From: Clavulina sp. PMI_390
Taxonomy: Eukaryota; Basidiomycota; Agaricomycetes; Cantharellales; Hydnaceae
Direction of reading: 5' to 3'
Length of the DNA: 64,000 nucleotides
Assembly (NCBI GenBank): GCA_015039315.1
Contig: WIDE01000019.1
Coordinates: 279,613 to 343,612 of the forward strand
Shown here: positions 13,775 to 25,157 of the stretch, piece by piece
Layout of the letters: each line of letters starts with the position of its first letter
Position numbering within the stretch: the first letter of the stretch is position 1
The notes under the pieces: generated by a model
Seen by the model: only the letters and a program-made list of their open reading frames with translations
Told to the model about the DNA's origin: nothing
Database searches by the model: none
Program-made: the position numbers and the translations under genes

Positions 13775-16700
13775 ATGGCCACCCCTCCGATGGAGGAAGA
13801 AGACTCTAGTGCAACCTCCGCCTCCTCCTTTGCGGGGTCTCCCCAAATGTCTCGCATGATGGCGGACACCACTGGCAACCTTGATCTCAACTCGTACTTC
13901 CTTGCCCTCGCCAACCCCGACATGTCATCCGCCTCTTCGGATTCTCAGTCTCAGGCCAGCCGGGCTACGAGCCCGAGTGACTGGCTGAATAGTCTTTCTG
14001 CGATGGATGCAACGGCTACTGCCAAATGGGCTGTCGATGCAGACTCGCTGCTTACGACTGGCATTGACCCCAATGCGCTCATCCTGGGGTCAGAGCAGCT
14101 CACTTACGATCCTGCCCTGTACCCATTCTCATTCGAGCATGGAATTTCGAACAATGTGGGGATGATGACTATTCCCTCCCATACCCCGTCCCAGCTGCAG
14201 GAGCAACAACAGCAGCAGACCCAATTGCATTATATGCTGCAGGCTATCAGCCAAGCACAGGCGTCGACACCAACTCAACCATCAGTCGCTCAGGTTGATT
14301 CATCATCCTCAACTGGGTCATACACCCCTTCGACATCAACGGCCGTCACGCAGCAAGTCGCGGCCCCTTCTATGACTGCTCAGCTCCCCGCTAGCACTGG
14401 GAATGAAGCAGACGATGTTGCTCGCCGTGTTCGGGAACTTGCTGGTATCACCTACGCCGTGACGCCCGCACAGCAAGCTGAGGCACTCCGATCTCAGCAG
14501 CTGCTCCAGCAACAACAACAACAGCAACAACAGGCATCGCAGGCTCAAACTCAAGCCCAAGCTTTCTCCATCATCCAACAGAATCCTGCGCTCCTCTCAC
14601 AACAACAGCTCTATCCAAACTCCTATCCTCTACCTTCCCAATACCAAACATCATCCCCTGGTCCGAGCTCGTCAGCTTCGAGCCCCTCTGCTGGCGGCAC
14701 GACTCCCCCTATTCTTGATGGTGGTAAAGGTCGAACAAAGACTTCCCATACTACAATCGAGAGGAGATATCGCACGAATTTGAATGAGCGCATTATCGCT
14801 CTTCGTCGTGCGGTTCCTGCACTACGTATTCTTGAGCGCGACAAATTCCCCGATGAGCGAGCCGACGAGAGAGGCTACGTTGACGGTGTGAAGGCCGCCC
14901 GAAAGGCTAGCAAGGGCAGTATTCTTGGCAAGGCCGCAGAGTACATCGGGTATGTTTCAGTCATTTGATCTCGTCCCTAAATAACCCGCATTTCTGATGT
15001 TTCCGTTACGTTTCTGAATCGTAGAGTGCTCAAGCGCCGTGAACTCCGTCTTCGACGAGAGTACGACGGCCTCAAGGCCCTCATTACAGGTCTTGTCGGT
15101 GGACCCGAGCTTTTCGAGCTATGGGAGCGTGAATGGCGCCAGCGTCATCCTGCAGGTGATGACGAAGATCTTGCCGCCGATGATGGGGATGACGAAGATG
15201 GGAGTGAAGATGAAGAGGAGGCCAAGCCTAGGAAGAAGCCGAAGCTCGCCACTGCGCCTCCTCCTGTAGCTGCCCCTGCACCCGCTCCTACGCAGGTGTT
15301 CCAGGCTACTGCTGCTCCATCGCAACCTGAATTGAAGCGCAAACGCGGACGACCACGGAAGAATCCCCTCCCTGGAGCGCCTGCCACCGGTGTTCCGCTG
15401 CCTTTCTTCCCTTCTGCTCAGGTAGAGCAAGAGATTCAGCAGCACCAGCAAGATCAACTACAACCGGGCGGAGCAAAGGTCCTTCTCGGCGTCTTCATGC
15501 TTTTCTCCTTCCTCAACCCTTCAACATCCCCCTCCCTCACCCCCTCCACCACTTCGTCCTCATCATCAACAACACACAAACACGTCGGGACTGTGCTCAG
15601 TGCAATCAACCATACCTTGCACTCGCATCCTGCGACAAAATATGTCGCTACGTCGGCACCACCGCTTTTCGAGAGCCTCTCGTGGGCGACCGTCATTGGC
15701 TATGCTCATGCGCTCGTGACGATCGTTCTGTTCCTTTCCCTGGCGAAGAGCTTTGCAGGCCGCGATGCTTGGTGGGCACGCTGGGTTCCTTCGTTCTACC
15801 CCGTCGCACCAAGTTCAAGCCATACCTCTGCTACGGCGTCAATCGCCAGTTCTAGAGGAGCACGCAAGAATGCTCGTCATACCCGTACACCTACCAGTCC
15901 CGCAACATTGTCCACAGCTGCGGTCGCACACCACAACGCCAACCTCACAGCGATGTTGGAAAGGGATGATCGCGAGCTCTTGGCGCGTGTGCTGAGGGTT
16001 GAGGATGTGGGTATTCTGGGTGCTTTTAGTGCTGTTCTCGGCGCACTTGGCACGTGGGCCAAGATTAGTGTTGGATCTATGATCAGGCTTGGTGGGAACA
16101 GCTCGAGTCAGCGACAACGGGACGCAAGGAGAGCCCCAGTTGTTGCAGCTCAATTCGATACGGCAGAGAGGGCCGCGGTTGTACGATTGGCTGAACTGGA
16201 CTTGATGCATCGACGTGAGTCTTTTGAATAGCAGCTCCTCGCTTTCGCCTGAAACTGACTTGTTCGTGACATTCTAGATGAGTCTCTCTCGTATATCCGG
16301 AGGGTCTACCACACTGCTCGGCTCTACGTCCTCTTGGCCCCTTCCCCTTCCCCATCCGCGTCTACGCCGACTTCCTCCGAACTCGCCACTCTTGCTGTCC
16401 TCGCTTCGCCACTGTCTACCTCCTTGGCCCAGACAGCCTGGTCTCGCGCCCAATTAGTGTCCTCGCACTCGCGTCTCCGCGACCGCAAGGTCCTCTTGGA
16501 CCGCCCTCTTGCCGATGCTCTGGCTCTTTACGAAGCTGGCCACGCTATTGTTGGCGCTGGAGAGGGGTCAGGGGGTGTTGGGAACGGCACGAACGATGGT
16601 CGTATCACACCGTTGGGTCTGATGGCGAGTGCTTTCGTATGTGGCGAGTTGAGGGAGCGCGCAGGCAAAGTGTTTGCTGCAGAGATCCCTCCCACTGCGA

Positions 16701-17650
16701 TGACTGGTGCCAATGGAGTCAATGATGGACATGAGCACGAAGCTGCACACACTCACATGAACGGTACGAGTATCCCCAACGGCGGCTCGATCGCGTATGC
16801 GGGCGAACCTCCTATCGCTGCTGCACGTGCACGACTTGCCAGTGCGAATGCTCTGTCCCGAGAGCCCTCCACCGACTCGTCCTCTCCTGTGGACGAAACT
16901 GCCGAGGTCCCCCTTGAGGAAGTCGTCATGCTTGGCCGAAGCTTGACCAAGCCCGTCCGAGAGTTGACGCACCTGTTCGAGGACGTTCTCGCTGGTATTC
17001 AGCCGCTTTCCCGGGGTGTGTCGTTTATCCTTGATCATGAGGGTGACGACAGCGATGAAGAAGACGAGGATGAGGAGGATGACGATGGGTACGAGGAGGA
17101 CAGCAGGTATAGCGGGAATAGTGGCAAGAAGAGGATGGAAAGAGATGCTCTTACGGACGCAACGGCGTTTTTGGAGGCAGTTCTTTTGTATCGGAAGATT
17201 GTGAGCGCTGCTGCGTTATCGGCCGCTGCTGCGATGTCATCACCGAGCACTCCAATCGCTACTGTTCCTTCCTCTGCTTTATCCGGCTCGTTCTCTCGCG
17301 CTTCTGGACCCTCTACGCCGGTGCTGTCGACGTCCGATGACTCGGATGGGCCAGATACACCCTGGGACTCTGACGAGGAGGACTCTGCCTCTGATGAGGG
17401 CTCTGCTGGTGCGCGGACTGCCATGACGGACAGCACTGCCCTTCCTGCTCGTCCACAGTTCGCGTTCACGAACCTTGCCCTGGCGTCGAAGAGGCTGCCT
17501 GGGATGGGAATGGTGGGCGGCGGAGGTGCTAGTGTTGGATCAAGGCTTGCACTCAGGAGGATGCTGGGTTCCAGGACATTCGCGGCCCCAGTAGAAATCT
17601 ACGATGCTCGTGATCGGATGGTGGATTATCTAGTTGACACTGCTTGGTGA
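13775..17650 (+). CDS. sre1: Sterol regulatory element-binding protein (bHLH, membrane-anchored)
   Basis: SREBP-family regulator, normally released from the ER by proteolysis to activate sterol and hypoxia genes. Three exons: 13775-14949, 15025-16214 and 16278-17650; they give a clean 1245-residue frame. The bHLH spans about residues 320-420 and has the SREBP-specific tyrosine in the basic region (TTIERRYRTNLNERI) with an extended, charged loop as in fungal Sre1. A hydrophobic segment (VLLGVFMLFSFL, residue about 545) and a second (VIGYAHALVTIVLFLSLAKSF, about 615-635) form the expected hairpin anchor. A long C-terminal region follows with acidic stretches near 17040-17100. The N-terminal activation region is Ser/Gln-rich with a CAG/CAA tract. 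A basic AT-hook-like KRKRGRPRK lies just before the first membrane segment. Whether it is cleaved (Dsc/S2P pathway) cannot be judged from this locus. Confidence 0.9.
14507..14533 (+). repeat. CAG/CAA trinucleotide tract in SREBP
   Basis: Nine consecutive glutamine codons (mixed CAG and CAA) lie in the Gln-rich region upstream of the bHLH. Mixed codons suggest a relatively stable, selected polyglutamine rather than a pure expanding repeat. Confidence 0.8.
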
Positions 17651-17801
17651 TTTCTGACCTGACTATAAACTCATTCACTATTCGTTCGTTGCTTTGTTGT
17701 TTTTATGGACTTGACTATTTCGCAGCAGCACGACTGTGCATGCTAGCTCTCGTAGACTCGAAGAATATATTCCGTGCCTAATTATATTGAGTCTATCACG
17801 A

Positions 17802-18889
17802 CTACTTCATGAGGGACTTGAACATGACTCGCTGATTCAGCCTTCCATCAAACCAGCCTGAGAGCTCATGTAGCAGCACGTATCCCATCTTATCCAGGAC
17901 AGCCAAGAGGTCGACACGGGTATTGAATACCTCGACAAGTATTCCGTTGCACTCCCTCTCTTCGAACGCGATACGCTCTGTCTCTGTGAGGAGAGCACGA
18001 TACGCCGTATGCCTCTCCTCAATGCTGCCCAGGTCTGAAGCGAGCACGATGCTGGCGACGTGCATAAAGGACCCGCCAGATGACCCAGTAATCCCCTCTG
18101 TTGGGGGCAGGTCGGTTGTAGGATTGAAGGTACGTTCGTATTGCAATACAAGACGCTGGTGATTGTATGGGGCAAAATGGCTCCCCACTTTAGCCCTGTG
18201 CTCCTCCAAGCCACTCGCAATCAACAAGTCAAGGCTCTCAGAGTGATAGGGGACGATAAGAGATCCTTCAGAGGGGAGAGATCTGAAGATCGATGGGGGC
18301 GGATAGTATTGTCTCTTGCACGAAAAGTTGCCAGAAGAAGCACTCACACAGCTGCAGCACTGTCAAAACTTGGAAAGGACTTGGCCAATCGAATCCGGTG
18401 GGATTTCCCGCCCATGCCTCCCGCCAGCCTCGCGTACGGGACATACCCCAACTTGACGTAAAACCCTTCCGCTTGGAAATCGAACGTGTCCAGTACGGCA
18501 TTCGTGCATCCCAGTTGATGCGCTTCTTGCTCCGCGCGTTGGACAAGGGCGCGCCCTACTCCGCGTCCTCGTGCCTCTTCTGACGTCCAGAGAAGTTTTA
18601 CGTGCAGGTAGGACCCAAAGATTAGGGCTGTGATGCCACCGATGATCTCATTTGGGGAAGGATCGACTCGGATCTGGGGACCTGCATCTCGTTCAGAGGA
18701 ACGGTCTGCTGGAGAGGATCGGAGGCAGGCAAAGCGCAGGACGCGTCGCTCGGTTGCATCTGAGATCCGTGTCGATCCGTACCCGTCGCCTAACGAGGCG
18801 CTGATAATCTGGAGATCACTCTCCTGAAGACGACGTGCAAATTCAGCGGCATCATCCCCGTCAAGGGTTCTAATACCGGGGTCGGGCAT
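17802..18889 (-). CDS. GNAT-family acetyltransferase with a second C-terminal domain
   Basis: Two exons, 18348-18889 and 17802-18282, joined by a 65-nt intron with good signals (gtgagt...cttcag), give 340 residues. The first exon is a typical N-acetyltransferase: ALIFGSYLHVKLLWTSEEAR followed by the acetyl-CoA loop RGRGVGRALVQRAE, then LGCTNAVLDTFDFQAEGFYVKLGY. Read unspliced it ends in a stop at 18344, overlapping the ATG of the second frame by 4 bp. The intron removes that stop, so one gene is more likely than two. The second exon resembles a degenerate GNAT-like fold (DLLAVLDKMGYVLLHELSGW near the end) without a clear acetyl-CoA loop. The substrate is unknown. The gene is convergent with SREBP, about 150 bp apart. 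Confidence 0.75.
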
Positions 18890-20334
18890 TTTTTTGGGTT
18901 ATCCACAAGCAGACGGCTGTAACCAGAGGACTTATGGCTGGAGAAGTTGGAAGCCTTGCGTAGAAGCCAAAAGCAATAAGAGGATGGCTGTGTGTACCCT
19001 AAACGTGAAGCGTACTTCATCACATGATCGAGGTCGCCACGCAGTTCGACTGTCAAGGCTGTGGGGGCCCAGCTTTGCGAGATCTGATGATGACAACAGT
19101 TCACTGATCTGGTGGTTTGAAAATCCCTCATCCTTAGATCGTACCAGAAATACATCCTCGAGATACCCAATCGATATACAGGCATCGCATGTCAAGCCCT
19201 AGATCTGCGAATTGCAAAGGTTCCGCAGCCATATTCTAGGGCGGTCCCCAAGGTGTTAATTTTAATCAAACGCGCCCCTGGTCGACATGGGGCAGTTATC
19301 ATCTTTTGGCACCTCACTAGATCAAGACCCATCGAAGATCTGTTACTGGGGGGCAAATCTTGCACGTTAATCGTAAATCTTCCGACACGCTGATCATAAC
19401 AGGCAGGAAACCGAACGTGGTAGTAGAACGTCACAGCTTTATCTTTCTCGAAGTTGAGCTGCAAGAGTACCACCGGTTTTTCCCAGAGATGCTGGGGATA
19501 GCGGAGAGCACATTCAGTCATCAGGAACGCCGCCGCCTTCGATGGTGGCCGACAAGCCGACTTTCTCGCAGAATGTGAATATTTCCAGTATTCTGGCAAA
19601 GAGTTGTGCGGGGGAGCCTTCTCTCAAACTCTCATGGCGCGGGTTGTCGCCTAAAAGCGTTCTAAGACCTCCGCTTTGACGTACAATAACAGCAATATCG
19701 GGGCGGTCAACCGTACCGCGGGATAGAATGCAACTTGAGAGACCGCTGTAAAAGGCAACCTCTTGCAAGATGTAATCCGGACCCCGATGCATGTGGGAAG
19801 ACCTCGAGGGGGGCTCCAAGCCCCAGAAAACTGGAACACAACAGGTCGCCCAATTTATTGAGCCCGCCGCCGCCGCCAGGAGAAGGCGCATTTAATCTTG
19901 GGAAGCCCTGCCGCGGCAGGGTTGCTGGAACAAGATACCGGAGGTCGCTTCATACGATTGCCTGTGAACCATTCTCCACGGCGCTGGTGAATGGAATCCG
20001 CGAATGGAAGGCCATATCAAGCTTGGGGAAGCGAGTTTGTGAAGCCCGTCACTTTAAGACCAGACATTCGGGATCCCATTGAAAGCTAATCGCGGCGCTA
20101 GAGAGTAGTTAATCTGATGGCCGAGGGGGGAGTGACCATTACGCCAAGTGCACAAAGTAGCAAAAAGAATGTTAAGTGAGGGTGGTTGAGCAAAGCTAGT
20201 AAAAAGGCAACATTTTTTTTTTCACCGGATGAGCAGGATTTACAAAGAGAAAAATGCAGCTCTCTGTTCTCTCACGTCCAGTCAGAGGATCAATAGGGCA
20301 AAGGGCTTCATTGGTTGCCTTCTTGAATAGTGCG
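18890..20334. other. 1.4-kb region without a confident gene
   Basis: Between the GNAT gene and PIG-L. Two minus-strand open stretches (19192-19599 and 19514-19891) look weakly protein-like but lack a recognisable family or a clean joined structure. A T-run (about 11 T) sits near 20211-20221. A CCG microsatellite-like run lies near 19866-19876. No other feature was seen. Confidence 0.4.
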
Positions 20335-21298
20335 TCAGATCTCTGTCCATTCATTCATCCACATATACTGCGAATTGAGAATGTACAACCAGCGGAACCA
20401 CACCAATTGACTCCAGTGTGCTTGCATTGCAGCGTAGGCAGTAGCATATCCGCGAAGGCTGGAGATGAAGCGATGAATCGGGACCTGCGAGCCCGAGTTC
20501 ATCATCCACATGATCCGATGATATGTTGGCCAGAGAATGCCCGAGTACTTGGAAAGGACTGGGTTTGTTCGCAAGGAGTAAATCGCGATTCTCCCTTCTG
20601 GTAACTGGGAGGCGAGATGGAGTGCTCCATTCAACAACGAAATATGATTCGGATGACCAGATATCCCCGCGGAGTCAAACGTCAACACCTGTGAGAAATC
20701 GTTCAGGGCACCTCAGCGGCGACAATAGCGAGAAAAACAACGAACGGTATCAATGCCTAAACGCTCGGTATGATTCCTCAAAATGGACGACACCAGGGTT
20801 GGTTCCCAATAGCGTGCAATACTATCCTGCAGGTCCCTATACCATAAATGAGCGATTGGCAATATGAACAGCACTCAATTCATGTAAACTTCATGCATAC
20901 GGGTGGTCAATAAGAGTCACATGACTCGCGTTCACGCCCAGTCTCGAATAGCTAGCGTATAACTCTTGTGCTCTGAGCTCGCCGATACCATCTGAATCGC
21001 CTGAAAAACAATTTCATCAAATGACCATAGGAACACAAGGCCGATGGAGAGTCTATCTCGTACCCTTCGAAAGGCACAATGCACTGACTTGGCAGCCACT
21101 GGATACGAGGGAAATGATAGTTGGGCCAAAGAACATACATTCATCATCGGGATGCGCCGTGAGAAATAAGGAGTGCTTCGGGCACTCGAACGAAGTCCCT
21201 GAAGTCGTTGGTTTGGAATGTGCTGACTGCTGAACGGGCGTAGAGAAGAGAAACGCAAATAGAGCCGCTGCAATCGCGAGTACGGACGCAATCGCCAT
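20335..21298 (-). CDS. GPI12: PIG-L family N-acetylglucosaminyl-phosphatidylinositol de-N-acetylase
   Basis: Second enzyme of GPI-anchor synthesis: removes the acetyl group from GlcNAc-PI at the ER membrane. The N-terminus has a signal-anchor (MAIASVLAIAAALFAFLF). The zinc-binding signature LFLTAHPDDECMFFGPTI (AHPDDE) follows at residues about 45-62. After an intron come the GDSDGIGELRAQELYASYSR and VNASHVTLIDHP blocks. After a further intron comes DLQDSIARYW, then TFDSAGISGHPNHISL with the second histidine motif (GHPNH). Four exons are needed, at about 21238-21298 and upstream coding, 20930-21000, 20735-20850 and 20335-20695. The ATG at 21298 is only 231 bp from the divergent DNAJC11-like gene. 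All expected metal and catalytic motifs are visible. Confidence 0.9.
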
Positions 21299-21529
21299 AG
21301 GACGATCTTGGGCTGGCTGAAGACCGAGGCAGTGATGATAGGTCTAGATTTTGGCGCTTCGCACTGTCAAAAAAAGCCAGCTCAAGTCACTTAATTTAGG
21401 TGGGCCGCAAAGCACCAATGCGAGCTGTTCAAACCCAAGTCGTGGGAAAAGTGACAACAAGCAGCAACATATCTCTTCCCTGCCAGTGGCGAATCGTACT
21501 AAGAGGAGACGTATTGCACTGGGTTCTGC

Positions 21530-24500
21530 ATGAACGATTTCTCGTCCGTCTTTGACGAGGATATTCGGAACCCAAGCTCTTCTGGTCACCCTGAACCTTT
21601 GGACACGCTTGGTCCTTCATCCCCAGACTCGGACTACTAGTTGCGTCATTTGTTCCTGTCTTTAATAAACGACACATGCCTTAATTAAGATACCTTCATC
21701 ATTTAAGTGCCCTTTTAAATCTTCCTCGCAATGCAAGCGAAGAGGACATTCGTGAAAAATGGAGACAGCTTGCAAGTAAGTTTTTCACATGGGATGTGCT
21801 CATGAGATTCGCCACGTACTAATGCATTTTTAGTTCTTCTACACCCTGATAAGCAGACAGACCAAGCGCATCGGGATCTAGCAAATGAGCAGTTTCGCCG
21901 GGTTCAAGAGGCTTACAAAGTTCTGTCGGATCCCCAACGACGAGAAATTTATGACCAGTATGGTGAGGAAGGTATACGCTTTGCTGGTCAGGTTGGACAG
22001 AGACAAAAGACGGCAGAGGAGGTGAGCTCTACTCTAAAATAAAGATAATCAGACTACTCAGCATGATAGGATTTTCGGTAGATAGCTGCAGCCATTCGGA
22101 ATATGTCTCGGCAATCAACTCTCCGTGAACGTACTGCCAAGTCACAGGGCGCTGCCAAAATAATCCTTAATGCTGGCTCGCTGACTGCGCCACGACCTGC
22201 GGATGATGTGGCCGTCGGTGGTCTCCTCATTGACGTGCTTGAACGCCTGAAGGGGGTTCGGGCGACAGGTTTTGGGCTGAGCCACACTCGATCAGTTCGT
22301 TTTGCCTATTCCCTGAAGTCGCAAAATTTGGTAATAATTGACGTCCCCAGATTCCGTATGGGACATCTGGCCTCATAACGATTGGTGGGCGAGTTGCCCG
22401 AGGCCGCCAGAGCGCATTCTTCGGAACCGTCAGACACCAGTTCTCCTCCCGAGTAATGTGCCAGGTATGTCTCAAAATGAATAACCCGATCAATTCTGTG
22501 TGTTTAAAGCCAAAGTCAATACACAGACAGAACTAGGTGCACTACCTCCACGCTCTCTCGCGTTGTCCACAAGTTATATCCCAGACCCATTGACGTGCGT
22601 CCTCAGAATTATAACCGGACCGTAATCTCCTCAGTCTCATGGTATCTCGGATATGACTAGACAGGTCAAGGTATCGACCAACTTGAAGTGGACCAGGTTC
22701 TTTACGCCGTCCGCTGGTCTTCACATCTCAAGAGTCCTATTTGAGGGTATCGTTGGGACTACGACATTCGAGACTGTGATACCATATATCGCGGACAGAA
22801 GGGTCAAACAGTCAAGCACACTGGTGATCGGCGTTCAAGCTGCGGAATGGAACATAAATCTTGGCACTGGAACCTCCGATGAGCCGATTCTCTCCATGAA
22901 GCGAGCATTCGAGCTCACAGAGTCAACCACTGTCGAGGTCGGCGCCGCAATGGCCCCGACACTTCTGCTCAGTATCATTCCAGCGGCGCTCACCGTGGAC
23001 GTTACACAAAACTGGCAAGATGTATTCCAGAGCGACCTGACTGTTGGATTTAGCGCTGCAATAGCGCTTACTGGGCCTCGACTACAGCTCAAGTGCGCGC
23101 TTTTGAATAGGGTGTCTGTCTGGGAACAGTGGTACTAATTCAATACTAAGATTTACTCATGGCGTAGACTCTCTCGTTATTCCAATAACGCTTGTCTCAG
23201 ATGTCGACTATAGTCGTTTTTCAGCCGTGTCCTGGACACTCTTACCTGCCCTTGCTCTCTTCGGCTCTGAAATGCTCGTTCTCAGAGCGGCACGAGATCG
23301 AATGTAAGTTGGTGTAGGCCATTTTTTCTCTGGGGCTTGGACAAACTTTTCGTCAAATTCTTGATGCCAGTTCGTTCCACCCCAATGCTCTATTTTTACT
23401 TATTCGCGTTCCGTTTCCTAGACGACGAGCTAAAAACCAGTTATTGGAGAAAGATGTGAGTTCCAGAAGAAGCCAGGCGGAAGCCCAGCTGGAGATCATA
23501 CGAGAGGCCGTCTCAGCCCGAGCGCAGCAGGAGCGTGAGCACCAAGGCGAGTAGCATCTTGAAGAATCTAGTTTGACCCACTCTCACCAAATCTGCTCAT
23601 CTTCAATTCCGAACTTTTGCATTGCACCGAACGATCTCTATCTCGGCCCGCGTGATGACTAACACCGCTTCATAATCCAGGCCTGGTCATACTTCGCGCG
23701 TCGTACGGACCTCCATCGCCGTACTCCACCACTGGCGATCATCCCCAAAGCGGATGTATTGACGTAACGATCGCCGTACAAGCGCTCGTACACAACTCGC
23801 AGATCAACATTCCAGGTGGCTATTCCAAGGTTCGTCTTCCATGAGCGATCCGGCTTTTGTTTCGTGAATTGGCCCTTTGTTCCGTCCTCTATTTGGCTCG
23901 TGCGAGAGGGCTTGCGAAGTTACGCAACGCGTAATCTGGCAACTCCCTACTCAAAGAGTGCGGCGACAAGGGATGGATCTGGATCGCGCCTTGCAAAATG
24001 ATTTGCCCCGTCCATGGTGTTGCACGAAAGACTGTCCAACCGTGTGGTTCGTCGAGATCGGGATTTGCAATCGCCAGAGGCCCATGGTTGATGCGGCGGT
24101 TTGGGAAATTGCATTCATTGCCTGATTAATGGACTGGCCTTATTTCTCTTTCGCTTCCGTCCTACGATTGCTTCTACATGGCGAGCTTCAGTGCAGCGGT
24201 CCAAGCTACACTCAAGACCAAGGGTGCCTTTTTTCATGGCCGTGTATTTGCCCATCTTCACACACCCTTTCCGCTTGCGGTGGCTTCCCAAGTGGATCTC
24301 TTAGACTCGGCAACTTACTAATGGTTGCGAGCTATCCAAGCAGCCCTTGATTTTCTGTCCCCTCCTACTGCGTCTTCTGAATAGCGAGCTGACGAAATCT
24401 TCCTCCACCTCTTCACACTCAATGATTCATCAACCGCGGGAATGACTATGATCTCCTTTTGCTTCGACTCCGATCCCCTCCGTTTGGACTGCCAATCGCT

Positions 24501-25157
24501 GTCGTCAAATTGTGACTCGCACATCATCCCAACTGATGGAACCGTGACTAATTCACTCTAACACAACGATTTGCAAACACGGTTTTTCACTTGCCTGGGC
24601 GCTACGCCTGTCTTGACAAACCTATTCATCGCGATGCCGATCTGCCGATGCGGATGGATCACTCGCGAATCTCACCTCGCCTCCAAAACTGACTGCACAA
24701 TATCAATACTCTCAATCTGGTATCTTTGGAATTTCGGTGACTATCACCCCGATTGCAACGTCATTTCGTATGCGCTGTGGCCGCCAACTCGGGTCCACAT
24801 CGCGTGTAAACCATGTGGGGCTGCGGGTCATGGTTGGACAAGCAGTCAGGCCTCGTGGGCTTTTATGACCCGAGAAAGGACAGGAGAAAGGGGAAGAAGA
24901 ACGTTCTACGAGTCGAATATCTGTTCCGCGAGCAAGCCCATCGTGCTGATATTGGTGATTTGGCAGCATTTATTGCCCCTCTCCGAGGTCAGTTTGATCA
25001 GTTGCTCGGATATTCCGCTTCCACTGTTCTGGTTCTGTATTTTCGACTGCTTGTTTGCCCTTTCACTTCGTCAATATTTTGTTTGGTCCCCGGAAACACC
25101 CCCTATTCCGGTGGTATCAGTCTACTTGGCGACAAACCTTTCAAGCCATGCGAGTAA
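21530..25157 (+). CDS. DNAJC11-like J-domain protein (mitochondrial outer membrane, DUF3395)
   Basis: Homologue of DNAJC11, which associates with the MICOS/SAM bridge at the mitochondrial outer membrane. Exon 1 (21530-21639) ends GAC-TAC-TA and joins exon 2 (21708-21775) to give YYALLNLPRNASEEDIREKW. Exon 3 (from 21834) has the J-domain HPD (LLHPDKQ) and QEAYKVLSDPQRREIYDQYG. A middle beta-rich region follows (22080-23150). The C-terminal DUF3395 starts near 23690 (LVILRASYG, IDVTIAVQALVHNSQINIPG) and resumes at 24846 with SGLVGFYDPRKDRRKGKKN and VEYLFREQAH after an unusually long 1016-nt intron (23830-24845). Intron choice near 22310-22360 and 22590-22665 is uncertain. The true stop after about 24987 is also uncertain, and 25157 is simply where the open frame closes. 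The family call is secure; the exact C-terminus is not. Confidence 0.8.
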
